Positions 34,401-42,231 of a stretch of 64,000 nucleotides of DNA are shown here, piece after piece; position 1 is the first letter of the stretch; each line of letters starts with the position of its first letter. The notes below the pieces were generated by a model, which saw only the letters and a program-made list of their open reading frames with translations, was not told the origin of the DNA and did not search any database. The stretch is taken from positions 1 to 64,000 of the forward strand of contig CAZJDX010000020.1 in assembly GCA_964544885.1 (NCBI GenBank), read 5' to 3'. This stretch comes from QQVM01 sp964544885 (GTDB taxonomy: Bacteria > Bacteroidota > Bacteroidia > AKYH767-A > 2013-40CM-41-45). Both the position numbers and the translations under genes were made by a program.

Positions 34401-36467
34401 CTATTGAATAACCAAACTGGCATACGAAACCCTATCAGGGAAGCGACAACGTACCAGGTACAGGCCAGGCTGAAGATTGTCAGTTCCGATTTCAATAGTT
34501 TCGTCCTGAGTAATAATTGATGTTGTCTGCATAACAAGCGAAGATTTCAGATCAAGAATTTCCAGGCTTTGAATCGTTTCTTTTGCTTCATTCCGGATAC
34601 GTATGTTGCCGCTTGACGGATTAGGGTAAATACTAAAACCGGAACTGGCAGGATTGCTGATTTCTTTCAGGCCGGTTTGAACCACCGGACGGCTCCAGAC
34701 AGCGTTAAGAACTAATCCACAGTACAGCATGGTTCCATCAAAAGCCATACATTCAACGGCTTTTACAGAAGGATATCCATCATTGAATACTTGCCAGGTA
34801 GCGCCATAATCAGATGAAAAATACATTCCAAACAAGCCGACTCCCGCAAAGAAAGTATTATTGAAATAATTTAATGCTTTAATCGTATAACCGGATAAAG
34901 CAGCAGCTGTCGGATTCCATGAATTTCCATTATCCGTTGAAATAAAAAGTCCGTTTCCTGAAGTTCCTGCCAGGAGAATTCCATTTCCGGTTGTAAGTGT
35001 TGTCACATTCTGATTTGTAAGTCCGTTATTTACGGGTGTCCAGTTTGCTCCATCGTCAACACTTGAAAAAACTCCGCCACCTTGTGTACCGGCAAAGAGA
35101 AATGAACCCTGAGAAGCAAAGGAGGTAACATTGAGATTTGTAAGGCCATTTATCACGGGTGTCCACGTAAGCCCGCTGTCGGAACTTTGAGACACCCCGG
35201 CACCATAAGAAGCTGCATAGAGGAAGTTATTGTGCACATGGAAAGCATTGACTCCCGAACCGGCTAGTCCGCCTGTAATGGGTGACCAATTAAGTCCATT
35301 ATCATCGGAGATATAAATTCCGGAATAGGAGGTACCGCAATAAAGTTTTTGTCCGTAGCTAAACACATTCTGCAAGTTAAATTCCGCTATTCCATTATTC
35401 GCCTCAGTCCAACTTAATCCGGCATCTGAAGTGGTAAACAAACCGTTATCACTGGCGCAAGCGAGCATGACATTGCTATTGATGGCCAGGGAAACTACTG
35501 ATGATGAATTCATGCCATTTCTTGAAAGTGTCCAGTTCAGTCCGGCATCAACTGATGTAAATACACCCTGATACCTGCCACCCAGATAAATCTTACTGCC
35601 ATCAAAATGCATTGATTGAATTCTCGAATCGGAAAGTCCGGTGTTTACCGGAATCCAGTTTGCACCGTCATCACTTGATTTAAACAAACCCTCTCCTTCA
35701 GTACCTGCGAATACTTCAGAACCGGCAGTGAAAATCACGTTGGTATAATACAAGGTTGCAGGTATTCCAACACCGGTTGGGTTCCAGTTTGCTCCATTGT
35801 CAGTGCTCTGATAAACCCCGTTAAAATCTACGCCTGCAAACAAGGTAGTTCCGGATTTACCTAACGATCTTACGTTGGTTCCTGTTATTCCATTCATTAT
35901 TCGTGTCCACGAACTTCCATTGTTATTTGAATAGAAAACTCCATCACCGGTTCCGGCGAAAAAGTCTGAACCACTTTTTAAAAGACAATTCACTGATTGA
36001 CTGGTCAATCCGGTGCTTGAAGAATTCCATGTTGCACCGCTGTCTGATGAAACATATATGCCGCCGGAAGCAGTTGCAACGAAAAGCGAATCACCTGAAA
36101 GCAGCACCTCATTCACTGCATAACTGAGAGGCATTCCACTGGTGGAAATTGTCCATGTAGCGCCGCTGTCAAGGGAGACAGCAAATCCGTTATTGCTGCC
36201 TGCATACAACCGGTCACCTTGAAAAAGCAGATCATTGATTATGTAAACAAAGTAATCGAGTGAAATAAAATTCCAGCTCAATCCATCATCGTCAGTCCGG
36301 TAAACACCTCCGGAATGAGTTCCGGCATAGAGACTTGAACCGTGCTTTGCAAATGTTCTCACATATCCTCCTGCAGGACCATTTAACTTTTGCCATTGTG
36401 CCTGCGAGTGCATCGACATCAATACCAATAACAAGGAAATGAGAGTAATGTGTATTTTGTGTTTCAT
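34401..36467 (-). CDS. T9SS-exported Asp-box (BNR/sialidase-like) propeller protein
   Basis: This 688-residue exported protein has a signal peptide ending SQAQ. About 13 tandem units of 40-46 residues follow, each with an Asp-box such as SSDSGATWN, STDNGANWN or SDDNGLNWS and a G(L/I)-type end (NNGLTN, STGLTS). They should fold as one or two beta-propellers like sialidases, VPS10 or YCF48 proteins. No sialidase catalytic set is visible. The C-terminus is a T9SS type A sorting domain (SIYPNPSSGNIRIRNE, then LQPGLYLVRC). It is monocistronic, flanked by terminators at 34343 and 36608. Confidence 0.87.
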   Translation of the reverse strand: MKHKIHITLISLLLVLMSMHSQAQWQKLNGPAGGYVRTFAKHGSSLYAGTHSGGVYRTDDDGLSWNFISLDYFVYIINDLLFQGDRLYAGSNNGFAVSLDSGATWTISTSGMPLSYAVNEVLLSGDSLFVATASGGIYVSSDSGATWNSSSTGLTSQSVNCLLKSGSDFFAGTGDGVFYSNNNGSSWTRIMNGITGTNVRSLGKSGTTLFAGVDFNGVYQSTDNGANWNPTGVGIPATLYYTNVIFTAGSEVFAGTEGEGLFKSSDDGANWIPVNTGLSDSRIQSMHFDGSKIYLGGRYQGVFTSVDAGLNWTLSRNGMNSSSVVSLAINSNVMLACASDNGLFTTSDAGLSWTEANNGIAEFNLQNVFSYGQKLYCGTSYSGIYISDDNGLNWSPITGGLAGSGVNAFHVHNNFLYAASYGAGVSQSSDSGLTWTPVINGLTNLNVTSFASQGSFLFAGTQGGGVFSSVDDGANWTPVNNGLTNQNVTTLTTGNGILLAGTSGNGLFISTDNGNSWNPTAAALSGYTIKALNYFNNTFFAGVGLFGMYFSSDYGATWQVFNDGYPSVKAVECMAFDGTMLYCGLVLNAVWSRPVVQTGLKEISNPASSGFSIYPNPSSGNIRIRNEAKETIQSLEILDLKSSLVMQTTSIITQDETIEIGTDNLQPGLYLVRCRFPDRVSYASLVIQ
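34700..36400 (-). repeat. Tandem coding repeats (Asp-box units)
   Basis: The Asp-box protein gene contains about 13 in-frame copies of a 120-140-base unit, diverged in sequence but with a recurring SxDxGxxW coding core (seen on the plus strand as CCA followed by Ser/Asp-reversed codons). Boundaries are approximate. They are protein repeats and not a CRISPR array, because the spacing and unit length follow the reading frame. Confidence 0.7.
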
Positions 36468-36607
36468 GGTTAGAACAGATTAGAAATTAAGAAGGAAAAT
36501 TAAAAAAAATAAACGCTTCCTGAACATGAACTCAGTATTTTGATTATTCCTGGAGTTAGTTCTAATTAGACCAATTCTAAATACCGGTACGATTCTGTTG
36601 ATTTTAT

Positions 36608-36645
36608 AAAAAAAACATCCGGCCTGATGAGACCGGATGCTTTTA
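36608..36645 (-). terminator. Intrinsic terminator of the M36 peptidase gene
   Basis: The stem CATCCGG (36616-36622) pairs with CCGGATG (36633-36639). On the minus strand it is followed by eight T residues (36615-36608). It lies 29 bases downstream of the peptidase stop. Confidence 0.8.
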
Positions 36646-36673
36646 CCCGATTTTACTATTTTGAAATATCAGC

Positions 36674-39592
36674 TCAATGACTCTTCATAACTGCCAACTG
36701 AATCACAGCAGCGGACGCATCCGTTCTCAGTACGAGCCTGTATATACCATCTGCCAATCCGGCTGTAGAAATCACCTCACGGTTGCTGCCTTTCGATATC
36801 TCTACAGGCAAGCTAAGCACCATTTGTCCTATTGAATTATACACTTCCAGGCTTCCCTTCTCAGGCGCTGAAGCTTCAACACTCAGGCTAACCTGCGCAG
36901 CCGCCGGATTCGGATATAGGGTCATACTCAGATTGTCCGGAAGATCGTTAACCGATACACCAGAGAGGACATCCAGAAATTCCACATCATCCACTGCCCC
37001 TTCAATGATGCTCCCGCTTCCATCATCATCCGCCACGAAACGAAGTGAAACCTGTGTCGCACCAGGCAGGTAATCATGTACTTTGAAGGCAAAACGTCTC
37101 CATCTGTGATCCGGCACATCAAGATCTTCAAGAGCCACATAATTGACACCATCGGCAGAAGCATAGGTTCTCCAGAAATCCGTTCTAGGCGTACTTCCCT
37201 GATCATTGGAGTACCAACGCCAATAGGAAACCACAGGAATGGTATAAGAAGAAATATCAATGAGAGGAGATTCAAGAGTAGTTTTACCTCCGTCAACATC
37301 ATTATTCCCGACTGAAGCGGTAGAGGATGCCGCATTTCCGGTTACGGCGCACTGGAAGCCGCCCGGAGTATGTTGAAGACCAGTCTGACAAAGGATGCCT
37401 CCTGACTGATAACTGGGAACAGGGGTGTCAATTACCCAGAAGCCTGAAGTGGCGTCATCGCCAGGAACAGAGGTTAGCCATCCGGGCGACTGATTAGCGT
37501 CAAAATCCTCCATTTGTATGCGTTCGAAATCAACCAGGATATAGTAGGGAATATTGGGAATACTTATATTGGCTTCCTGAGGATTTGTACTGAGCGTTGT
37601 TCCTGAAGCATCCCGCGACTCAAGATAATAGGTGATCACGGTGCCTGCCGATTGTCCGGGAATGGAAGCGCTAAAATTTCCACCTCCTGCATCAATCATT
37701 GGAATGCTGGTGAAGGAACCTCCATTTGTTGTACGATAGTTTAGAAATACATCAATCGAATACCAGGGAAACTGTGCTGCCATCACGGCATTGATGACAA
37801 TTGCCGTATTCCTTGCTGAAGAACCAAGATCATTATGTACAATATCAACAGAATTGAGCAAGGTTATTCCATGCAATTCGAAGGCAGCGAGAATGGCGGA
37901 ATCATTTGGTGTTCCATTGGAAAGATCCGCATCGTCATCATCGTGGTTTAGCGCGGAAAGAAGTATGTCAGAATAGATCTGGCCTTCATCACCATCCGGT
38001 CCGGTCACAAGATCAAAATAGGTCGAAGCAAACAATTCTGTCATGTCAGCCCATGATCCCAGGTTCAGGGAAACATCATACCATGCACCCGCTATGATTT
38101 CTCCGTCATCATGTACCTGACCGACCAGATCCTGCGGATACACTTTTCTGTTCTGATCATACCTTCTGATGAAACTGTTGGCATTACTTGTCCTGTAGCC
38201 GTTTCCGACAATCGGGATCTGGGTGATGGAGAATCCCCACACATCCGCATAACCCTCTCCCATAGCTCCATTATCCCAGCTGGCACCCTGCCACTGATAG
38301 AATTTATCGTTGATTCCATGACCATATTCATGATAAACAACATCTCCGATCAGAGCCATACTGTGACAACCTCCGGCGGTTTCATAAAAGTTAATATCAG
38401 AACCGGAGTAGAAAGCATTGCATGAGCCAGAGCTAAGATCAATCTGGGTAGGTAATGAGAAGTCAAGGGTCGGGAACGAAGGGAAAAAGGACTTCATGAA
38501 GTCGTGAATCACATTTACATGATAGTATCCGGAAACATGTGAGAGTGTGGTTGCCGAATCAAAACTGATGAACAAGGCACCCGGATCGAACAAGGAGGTG
38601 ATACTGGGCGAAACGGAACCTCCATCAGTGAATATTGAACTCCATTTCCCTGAGAGAGTAAAAGTAGCGTTAACTGGGCCCGCGGAAGGAATGTTTACCT
38701 CACCAAGACTGTCCGTATAAAGGATATTGCTTCCATCCTCCACTTTCAGATTAGGTAAAGGGAGAACAACGGTGGGATCGAATGGAGAATAAAGAGAAAC
38801 CGTACCGCTGACGGAAGCATCGATCGCCTGTGCATGACTGTAACGAACCCGGTTCTGCCTGTAGATGAGTTCTCCTGTATTCGCATCAAGTAATGTATAA
38901 TAAGCACCCGGAACATTACTTTCGGTACGTGTGTGAACCATGACCTCATAAACCAGCCTGAAATCATAGCGGCCAGGGATGGGAAGAGGCAGAATCCTGA
39001 GAATGGGTTCCGAGGTCTTTTCCACTTTCAAACCCAGATCGCCTGATGCTATGGCTGAAATGACAGGAGAAGAAATCAAGGGCTCAAGGTTAAGTTCTTT
39101 GATGTCAAAGACATCAAAACCAAAAGTACTGACCCTGAAATCCGGAGTGAGTTTTACAAAAACCCTGCTGTTTAAAATATCCAGTCCGCGATACTGTTGT
39201 GTGTAGAAGACATTATGATATTTGCCGGAATAATTTTGTGTTTGAAATTTCATTTCCGAAAACCCGGGAAGAAACAGGGTCAGGTACTCAGACATGAATT
39301 GCGATGCAGCATCCTTTGCATTGGTTGCGCCCGTCGCAACCGGAGTACCAGTTGCCCGATGTGGCATTCCGCTTCTTTCATCGAATGAAACATACCAGTT
39401 TTTGTTAGTCTGACTGAAGGTTTTCCATGCATTTTCTGATCTGAGTTTACGTTGCAAGGACAGATCAGGCAAGGACCGGGAATCTTTAATATATCTTTTC
39501 TCTAAAGGGTCAGAACCTCCGGTGATATCGGTAGCAGATCCATTCAATGCCACAAGCAGAAACAGCGCTGTAATCAGCGTAATACTTCTCAT
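36674..39592 (-). CDS. T9SS-exported M36 (fungalysin-like) metallopeptidase
   Basis: This 972-residue exported zinc peptidase has a signal peptide (MRSITLITALFLLVALNGSA) and a fungalysin-type propeptide region at about 45-250. The catalytic domain has the zinc motif HEYGH at about 421-425, with the third ligand Glu446 in GEGYADVWG. A beta-sandwich region precedes the C-terminal T9SS type A sorting domain (TLYPNPAAAQVSLSVE, then LADGIYRLVL). It should be secreted and degrade extracellular protein. ATG 39592 is preferred over the in-frame TTG at 39619, which sits inside the promoter. Confidence 0.9.
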   Translation of the reverse strand: MRSITLITALFLLVALNGSATDITGGSDPLEKRYIKDSRSLPDLSLQRKLRSENAWKTFSQTNKNWYVSFDERSGMPHRATGTPVATGATNAKDAASQFMSEYLTLFLPGFSEMKFQTQNYSGKYHNVFYTQQYRGLDILNSRVFVKLTPDFRVSTFGFDVFDIKELNLEPLISSPVISAIASGDLGLKVEKTSEPILRILPLPIPGRYDFRLVYEVMVHTRTESNVPGAYYTLLDANTGELIYRQNRVRYSHAQAIDASVSGTVSLYSPFDPTVVLPLPNLKVEDGSNILYTDSLGEVNIPSAGPVNATFTLSGKWSSIFTDGGSVSPSITSLFDPGALFISFDSATTLSHVSGYYHVNVIHDFMKSFFPSFPTLDFSLPTQIDLSSGSCNAFYSGSDINFYETAGGCHSMALIGDVVYHEYGHGINDKFYQWQGASWDNGAMGEGYADVWGFSITQIPIVGNGYRTSNANSFIRRYDQNRKVYPQDLVGQVHDDGEIIAGAWYDVSLNLGSWADMTELFASTYFDLVTGPDGDEGQIYSDILLSALNHDDDDADLSNGTPNDSAILAAFELHGITLLNSVDIVHNDLGSSARNTAIVINAVMAAQFPWYSIDVFLNYRTTNGGSFTSIPMIDAGGGNFSASIPGQSAGTVITYYLESRDASGTTLSTNPQEANISIPNIPYYILVDFERIQMEDFDANQSPGWLTSVPGDDATSGFWVIDTPVPSYQSGGILCQTGLQHTPGGFQCAVTGNAASSTASVGNNDVDGGKTTLESPLIDISSYTIPVVSYWRWYSNDQGSTPRTDFWRTYASADGVNYVALEDLDVPDHRWRRFAFKVHDYLPGATQVSLRFVADDDGSGSIIEGAVDDVEFLDVLSGVSVNDLPDNLSMTLYPNPAAAQVSLSVEASAPEKGSLEVYNSIGQMVLSLPVEISKGSNREVISTAGLADGIYRLVLRTDASAAVIQLAVMKSH

Positions 39593-39616
39593 TTTTGTTT
39601 TGGTTAAATTGTTATA

Positions 39617-39647
39617 CAAATTAACACAAAATCAGTTGATTATCAAA
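39617..39647 (-). promoter_or_regulatory. Putative promoter of the M36 peptidase gene
   Basis: On the minus strand TTTG (39647-39644) is followed after 19 bases by TTAATTTG (39624-39617), one base from TAnnTTTG. The ATG is 24 bases further on. Confidence 0.5.
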
Positions 39648-39791
39648 GTGAAATTGCCCAACCCTCAGCCCTCTGATTCGGATAGAAAAGCTATTTTTGC
39701 AAACGAAACCTGAGAAAAAAAGCAATGACAGAGTATCAGGAAAATGCAAGCCCGAATCCCGGCAGTATAAGATTAAAAGACAATTTTCTGC

Positions 39792-40283
39792 TTGATATCC
39801 AACGTATTCCTTAAAAGTATTTTACTCCCGCTGGTACTGGTCTTAACGGTATTGTCCTGCGCCCCGCTAAAGCAACCGGAATTCAAACGGATCGAAAACC
39901 TGAGTATCAATCCCGGTGTCAGTGGCCTGGATGGAACTTTTGATCTGGTAGTAATCAACCGGAACAAGACCGGACTCAGATTGAGTTCGGCGGAGGCCAG
40001 CGTTTATCTGAGAGACAATCTGCTGGGTGTGGCCCGACTGAACCATGCCATAAGGATTCATGCCGGAAGGGAAAGCAGTATTCCTTTGAAGGCAAGCATC
40101 AGTAAGGAGAATATGGTTGGCGCAGTTCCATCCGCCCTGAGTTTACTCTTCGGCAATTCCGGTGAACAGGTCCGGGTAAGAGGAAGCATCAGGATCAGAA
40201 AAATGCTTTGGTGGAAGAAGTTTTCATTTGATTTGAAGCAGGAAATTGACAAGGATTTTGTGAGAGAATTATACAGTCGATAA
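39792..40283 (+). CDS. LEA-type-2-like lipoprotein
   Basis: This 163-residue predicted lipoprotein (lipobox VLTVLSC near residue 23) has a beta-sandwich body resembling the water-stress/LEA14 domain (LSINPGVSGLDGTFDLVVIN, then RLSSAEASVYLRDNLLG). No ATG precedes the signal peptide, so TTG at 39792 is the likely start. It ends 3 bases before the DinB-family gene. The function is unknown. Confidence 0.7.
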   Translation: MISNVFLKSILLPLVLVLTVLSCAPLKQPEFKRIENLSINPGVSGLDGTFDLVVINRNKTGLRLSSAEASVYLRDNLLGVARLNHAIRIHAGRESSIPLKASISKENMVGAVPSALSLLFGNSGEQVRVRGSIRIRKMLWWKKFSFDLKQEIDKDFVRELYSR

Positions 40284-40286
40284 AAG

Positions 40287-40844
40287 ATGGAACAAGAAAG
40301 CACACAGGATTGTATTCATAAACTTGAACAGCTGAGCAATGCTGTAAGAGAGACGTTCAGTACACTCTCAACGGATCAATTGACGTGGAATCCTTCGCCC
40401 GGACAATGGAGTATTGCTCAATGCCTCCAACACCTGATCACTTCCAATGAGGCCTATTTTCCAATGTTCAAAAAATTGCAGCGGGACTACAGGCCGACTT
40501 TCTGGGAGAAGTATAATCCCTTCAGTTACACGACCGGAAAAAGTATGGTTGAGTCACTTGGAAAAAAAGTAAAGAGAAAGTACAGGTCTCCCAGACTTTT
40601 CCTGCCAGCGCCTCTTAAAGCCGGTGAAAATATTGTAGAATCCTTTACATCACATCAGTTGACACTGATCGCGCTCTTAGGAAGCCTGCCGGATATGAAT
40701 GCAAAAAAAGTTATCATCACCTCTCCCGTTTCTCCCCTGATAACCCTGAGTCTGTATGATTGCCTTCTGGTAATCTCCGGTCATGAAGAGAGGCATTTTG
40801 AACAGGCAAAACAAGTGATGCTTACAGAGGGATTTCCCGGATGA
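40287..40844 (+). CDS. DinB-family four-helix protein
   Basis: This 185-residue DinB/YfiT-type protein has the fold's metal-site histidines in WSIAQCLQHLITSNEAYF and SGHEERHFEQAKQV. Members are often thiol-S-transferase or hydrolase-like enzymes or putative damage-response proteins; the activity here is unknown. It is 3 bases downstream of the lipoprotein gene, suggesting one transcript. Length is typical for the family. Confidence 0.82.
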   Translation: MEQESTQDCIHKLEQLSNAVRETFSTLSTDQLTWNPSPGQWSIAQCLQHLITSNEAYFPMFKKLQRDYRPTFWEKYNPFSYTTGKSMVESLGKKVKRKYRSPRLFLPAPLKAGENIVESFTSHQLTLIALLGSLPDMNAKKVIITSPVSPLITLSLYDCLLVISGHEERHFEQAKQVMLTEGFPG

Positions 40845-41003
40845 TTACCACCTGAAGATCCTCTCTCCCTTCCTTTTCAAATTTCATGGATTCACTGCCG
40901 GCACATTCCTGATCCTTCATTATTTGTGACATACAAGATTAGGCGGAAAGAATAGCTCTTGACAGGACATGAATGAAGAGAATATGTTGCTATCACTGGC
41001 AAT

Positions 41004-41031
41004 AAAAAATCCCCACAGCAGCTGCGGGGAT
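41004..41031 (-). terminator. Intrinsic terminator of the Cys-rich exported protein gene
   Basis: On the minus strand GATCCCCGCAGCTGC forms a GC-rich hairpin with GTGGGGAT, followed by TTTTTTAT. The arms are ATCCCC and GGGGAT, with an inner CAGC/GCTG. It is 27 bases beyond the stop at 41058. Confidence 0.75.
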
Positions 41032-41057
41032 CCAACCAAAATCAAACAAAAGAATGT

Positions 41058-42101
41058 CTATTTAATTATCAGCTTTTTTGAAACACTGCTTCCCTCCTGG
41101 GTTATCTTGAGGAAGTAGCTTCCCGATTTAAGCTTGCCAAGATCAAGTTTTCGAACTATGCTTCCTTTCTGAACAGGAAATTTTTCTGTATGAAGAATAT
41201 TACCGTTCGTATCCATAACTTCCAGCAAGGCCTCAGCATTACTATCGGATTCGAAGCTGATATTGATAATTCCATCTGCAGGATTGGGATAATATCTCAG
41301 GTTAAGCAGCCCCGATTCTTTCCGGGCCTTTCCCGGGGAATCCTCCATCGGACTTTCCATCCCAGATCCTTTATATTGTCTTTTGAATAGATAAGATCTG
41401 CTGCCATCCGGATGGATAATCTCTTTTTCATATACTGGAACCGACTCGTCATCATCAGCCGGTACAACCAGATATTCTTCATTCATCAGGCTGTCATGAA
41501 ACTGATCGCTTTTGTTATCTGTCCATATTCTTCCTCGCCTGCTCATGGACAGATCGCAGCACTTCAATTTACATTCCGGTATTGAACAGGATTTTTTACA
41601 AGCTGGTTCATTCCCTGCAGCCATTTCTTCAAACTTTCCTGACATGGAACAATCCGGCATACTGAAACTGAAATTGAATGCTTCGCCTTCGGCATCCGAA
41701 ATATTGATCTTTATTTCACTGATGGCTTTTTCGGCTTCAGCAAGAGTCTCTTCCAGGGATTGCCGGATTTCTTCGTCAGACTCTCGATCTGATTGCCCTG
41801 ATTTCCGTTTAACGGATGACCTGCCTCTACTTTGAATCATATAGGCTCCCGTTCCTGATTCCTTTAGTTCAAGCTCAAGATTCTCAAGCATTTCTTTCAG
41901 AGCCGCTTTATTATGGATATCAAAGCTTGTATCAATGTCCAGTGACTCACCATTCAAATCTTTATGTATTCTTACCGTTATTTTACCTTTTTCCTTCCCC
42001 TTTTCAGACTGGGCATACAGTAAGCTTGAGCTGAACAATAAGATGGCAATGAGCAGGACAAGCCATGATAAAATTTCTTTGGAGTTTAGTCTTGTAGTCA
42101 T
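41058..42101 (-). CDS. T9SS-exported protein with Cys-rich middle, divergent from kinase 2
   Basis: This 347-residue exported protein has a signal peptide (hydrophobic to LLYAQ, about residue 31). A short sheet and helix module follows (GKITVRIHKDLNGESLDIDT, then HNKAALKEMLENLELELK), then an acidic helical stretch and a cluster of Cys residues at about 150-190 (ACKKSCSIPEC, KLKCCDLSM) that could bind metal or form disulphides. The C-terminus is a T9SS type A sorting domain (RYYPNPADGIINISFE, then LKSGSYFLKI). No enzyme family is recognised. It is transcribed away from the kinase gene across the GTTAA array at 42154-42210, so it may belong to that regulon. Confidence 0.78.
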   Translation of the reverse strand: MTTRLNSKEILSWLVLLIAILLFSSSLLYAQSEKGKEKGKITVRIHKDLNGESLDIDTSFDIHNKAALKEMLENLELELKESGTGAYMIQSRGRSSVKRKSGQSDRESDEEIRQSLEETLAEAEKAISEIKINISDAEGEAFNFSFSMPDCSMSGKFEEMAAGNEPACKKSCSIPECKLKCCDLSMSRRGRIWTDNKSDQFHDSLMNEEYLVVPADDDESVPVYEKEIIHPDGSRSYLFKRQYKGSGMESPMEDSPGKARKESGLLNLRYYPNPADGIINISFESDSNAEALLEVMDTNGNILHTEKFPVQKGSIVRKLDLGKLKSGSYFLKITQEGSSVSKKLIIK

Positions 42102-42153
42102 AGCTGGTATTTTTAAGGATTACCAAATCTACGTCGCCAATTTCTCATTCATA

Positions 42154-42210
42154 GTTAAAAGGCGGTTAATCATTGTTAATGTTTGGTTAAATTCATAAAT
42201 TAATTGTTAA
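42154..42210. promoter_or_regulatory. Helically phased GTTAA direct-repeat array (array 2)
   Basis: Exact GTTAA units begin at 42154, 42165, 42175, 42186 and 42206, and a degenerate ATAAA stands at 42195, close to the missing step. Steps are 11, 10, 11 and then about 10 and 10, so all lie on one helix face. The layout matches array 1 (8444-8490) and suits tandem binding of an OmpR-type regulator. It lies between the T9SS-protein gene and the second kinase gene. Confidence 0.7.
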
Positions 42211-42217
42211 GGCTCAT

Positions 42218-42225
42218 TACATTTA
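42218..42225 (+). promoter_or_regulatory. Putative -7 element of kinase operon 2
   Basis: TACATTTA is a one-base variant of TAnnTTTG, 12 bases after the start of the last GTTAA unit and 6 bases before the kinase ATG. It parallels TATCTTTA at 8507. Confidence 0.4.
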
Positions 42226-42231
42226 CCCCTG

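Noticed and set aside
34700..36400. Regular repeats that might look like a CRISPR array
   Set aside because: Unit length follows the reading frame (40-46 codons), copies are diverged, and they encode Asp-box blades.
39603..39625. GTTAA words near the M36 peptidase promoter
   Set aside because: Only isolated copies, in mixed orientation and without the 10-11-base phasing of the two kinase arrays.
39725..39814. A 29-codon frame starting ATG before the LEA-like lipoprotein
   Set aside because: It is short, overlaps the signal-peptide region of the lipoprotein in another frame and has no ribosome-site or family support.
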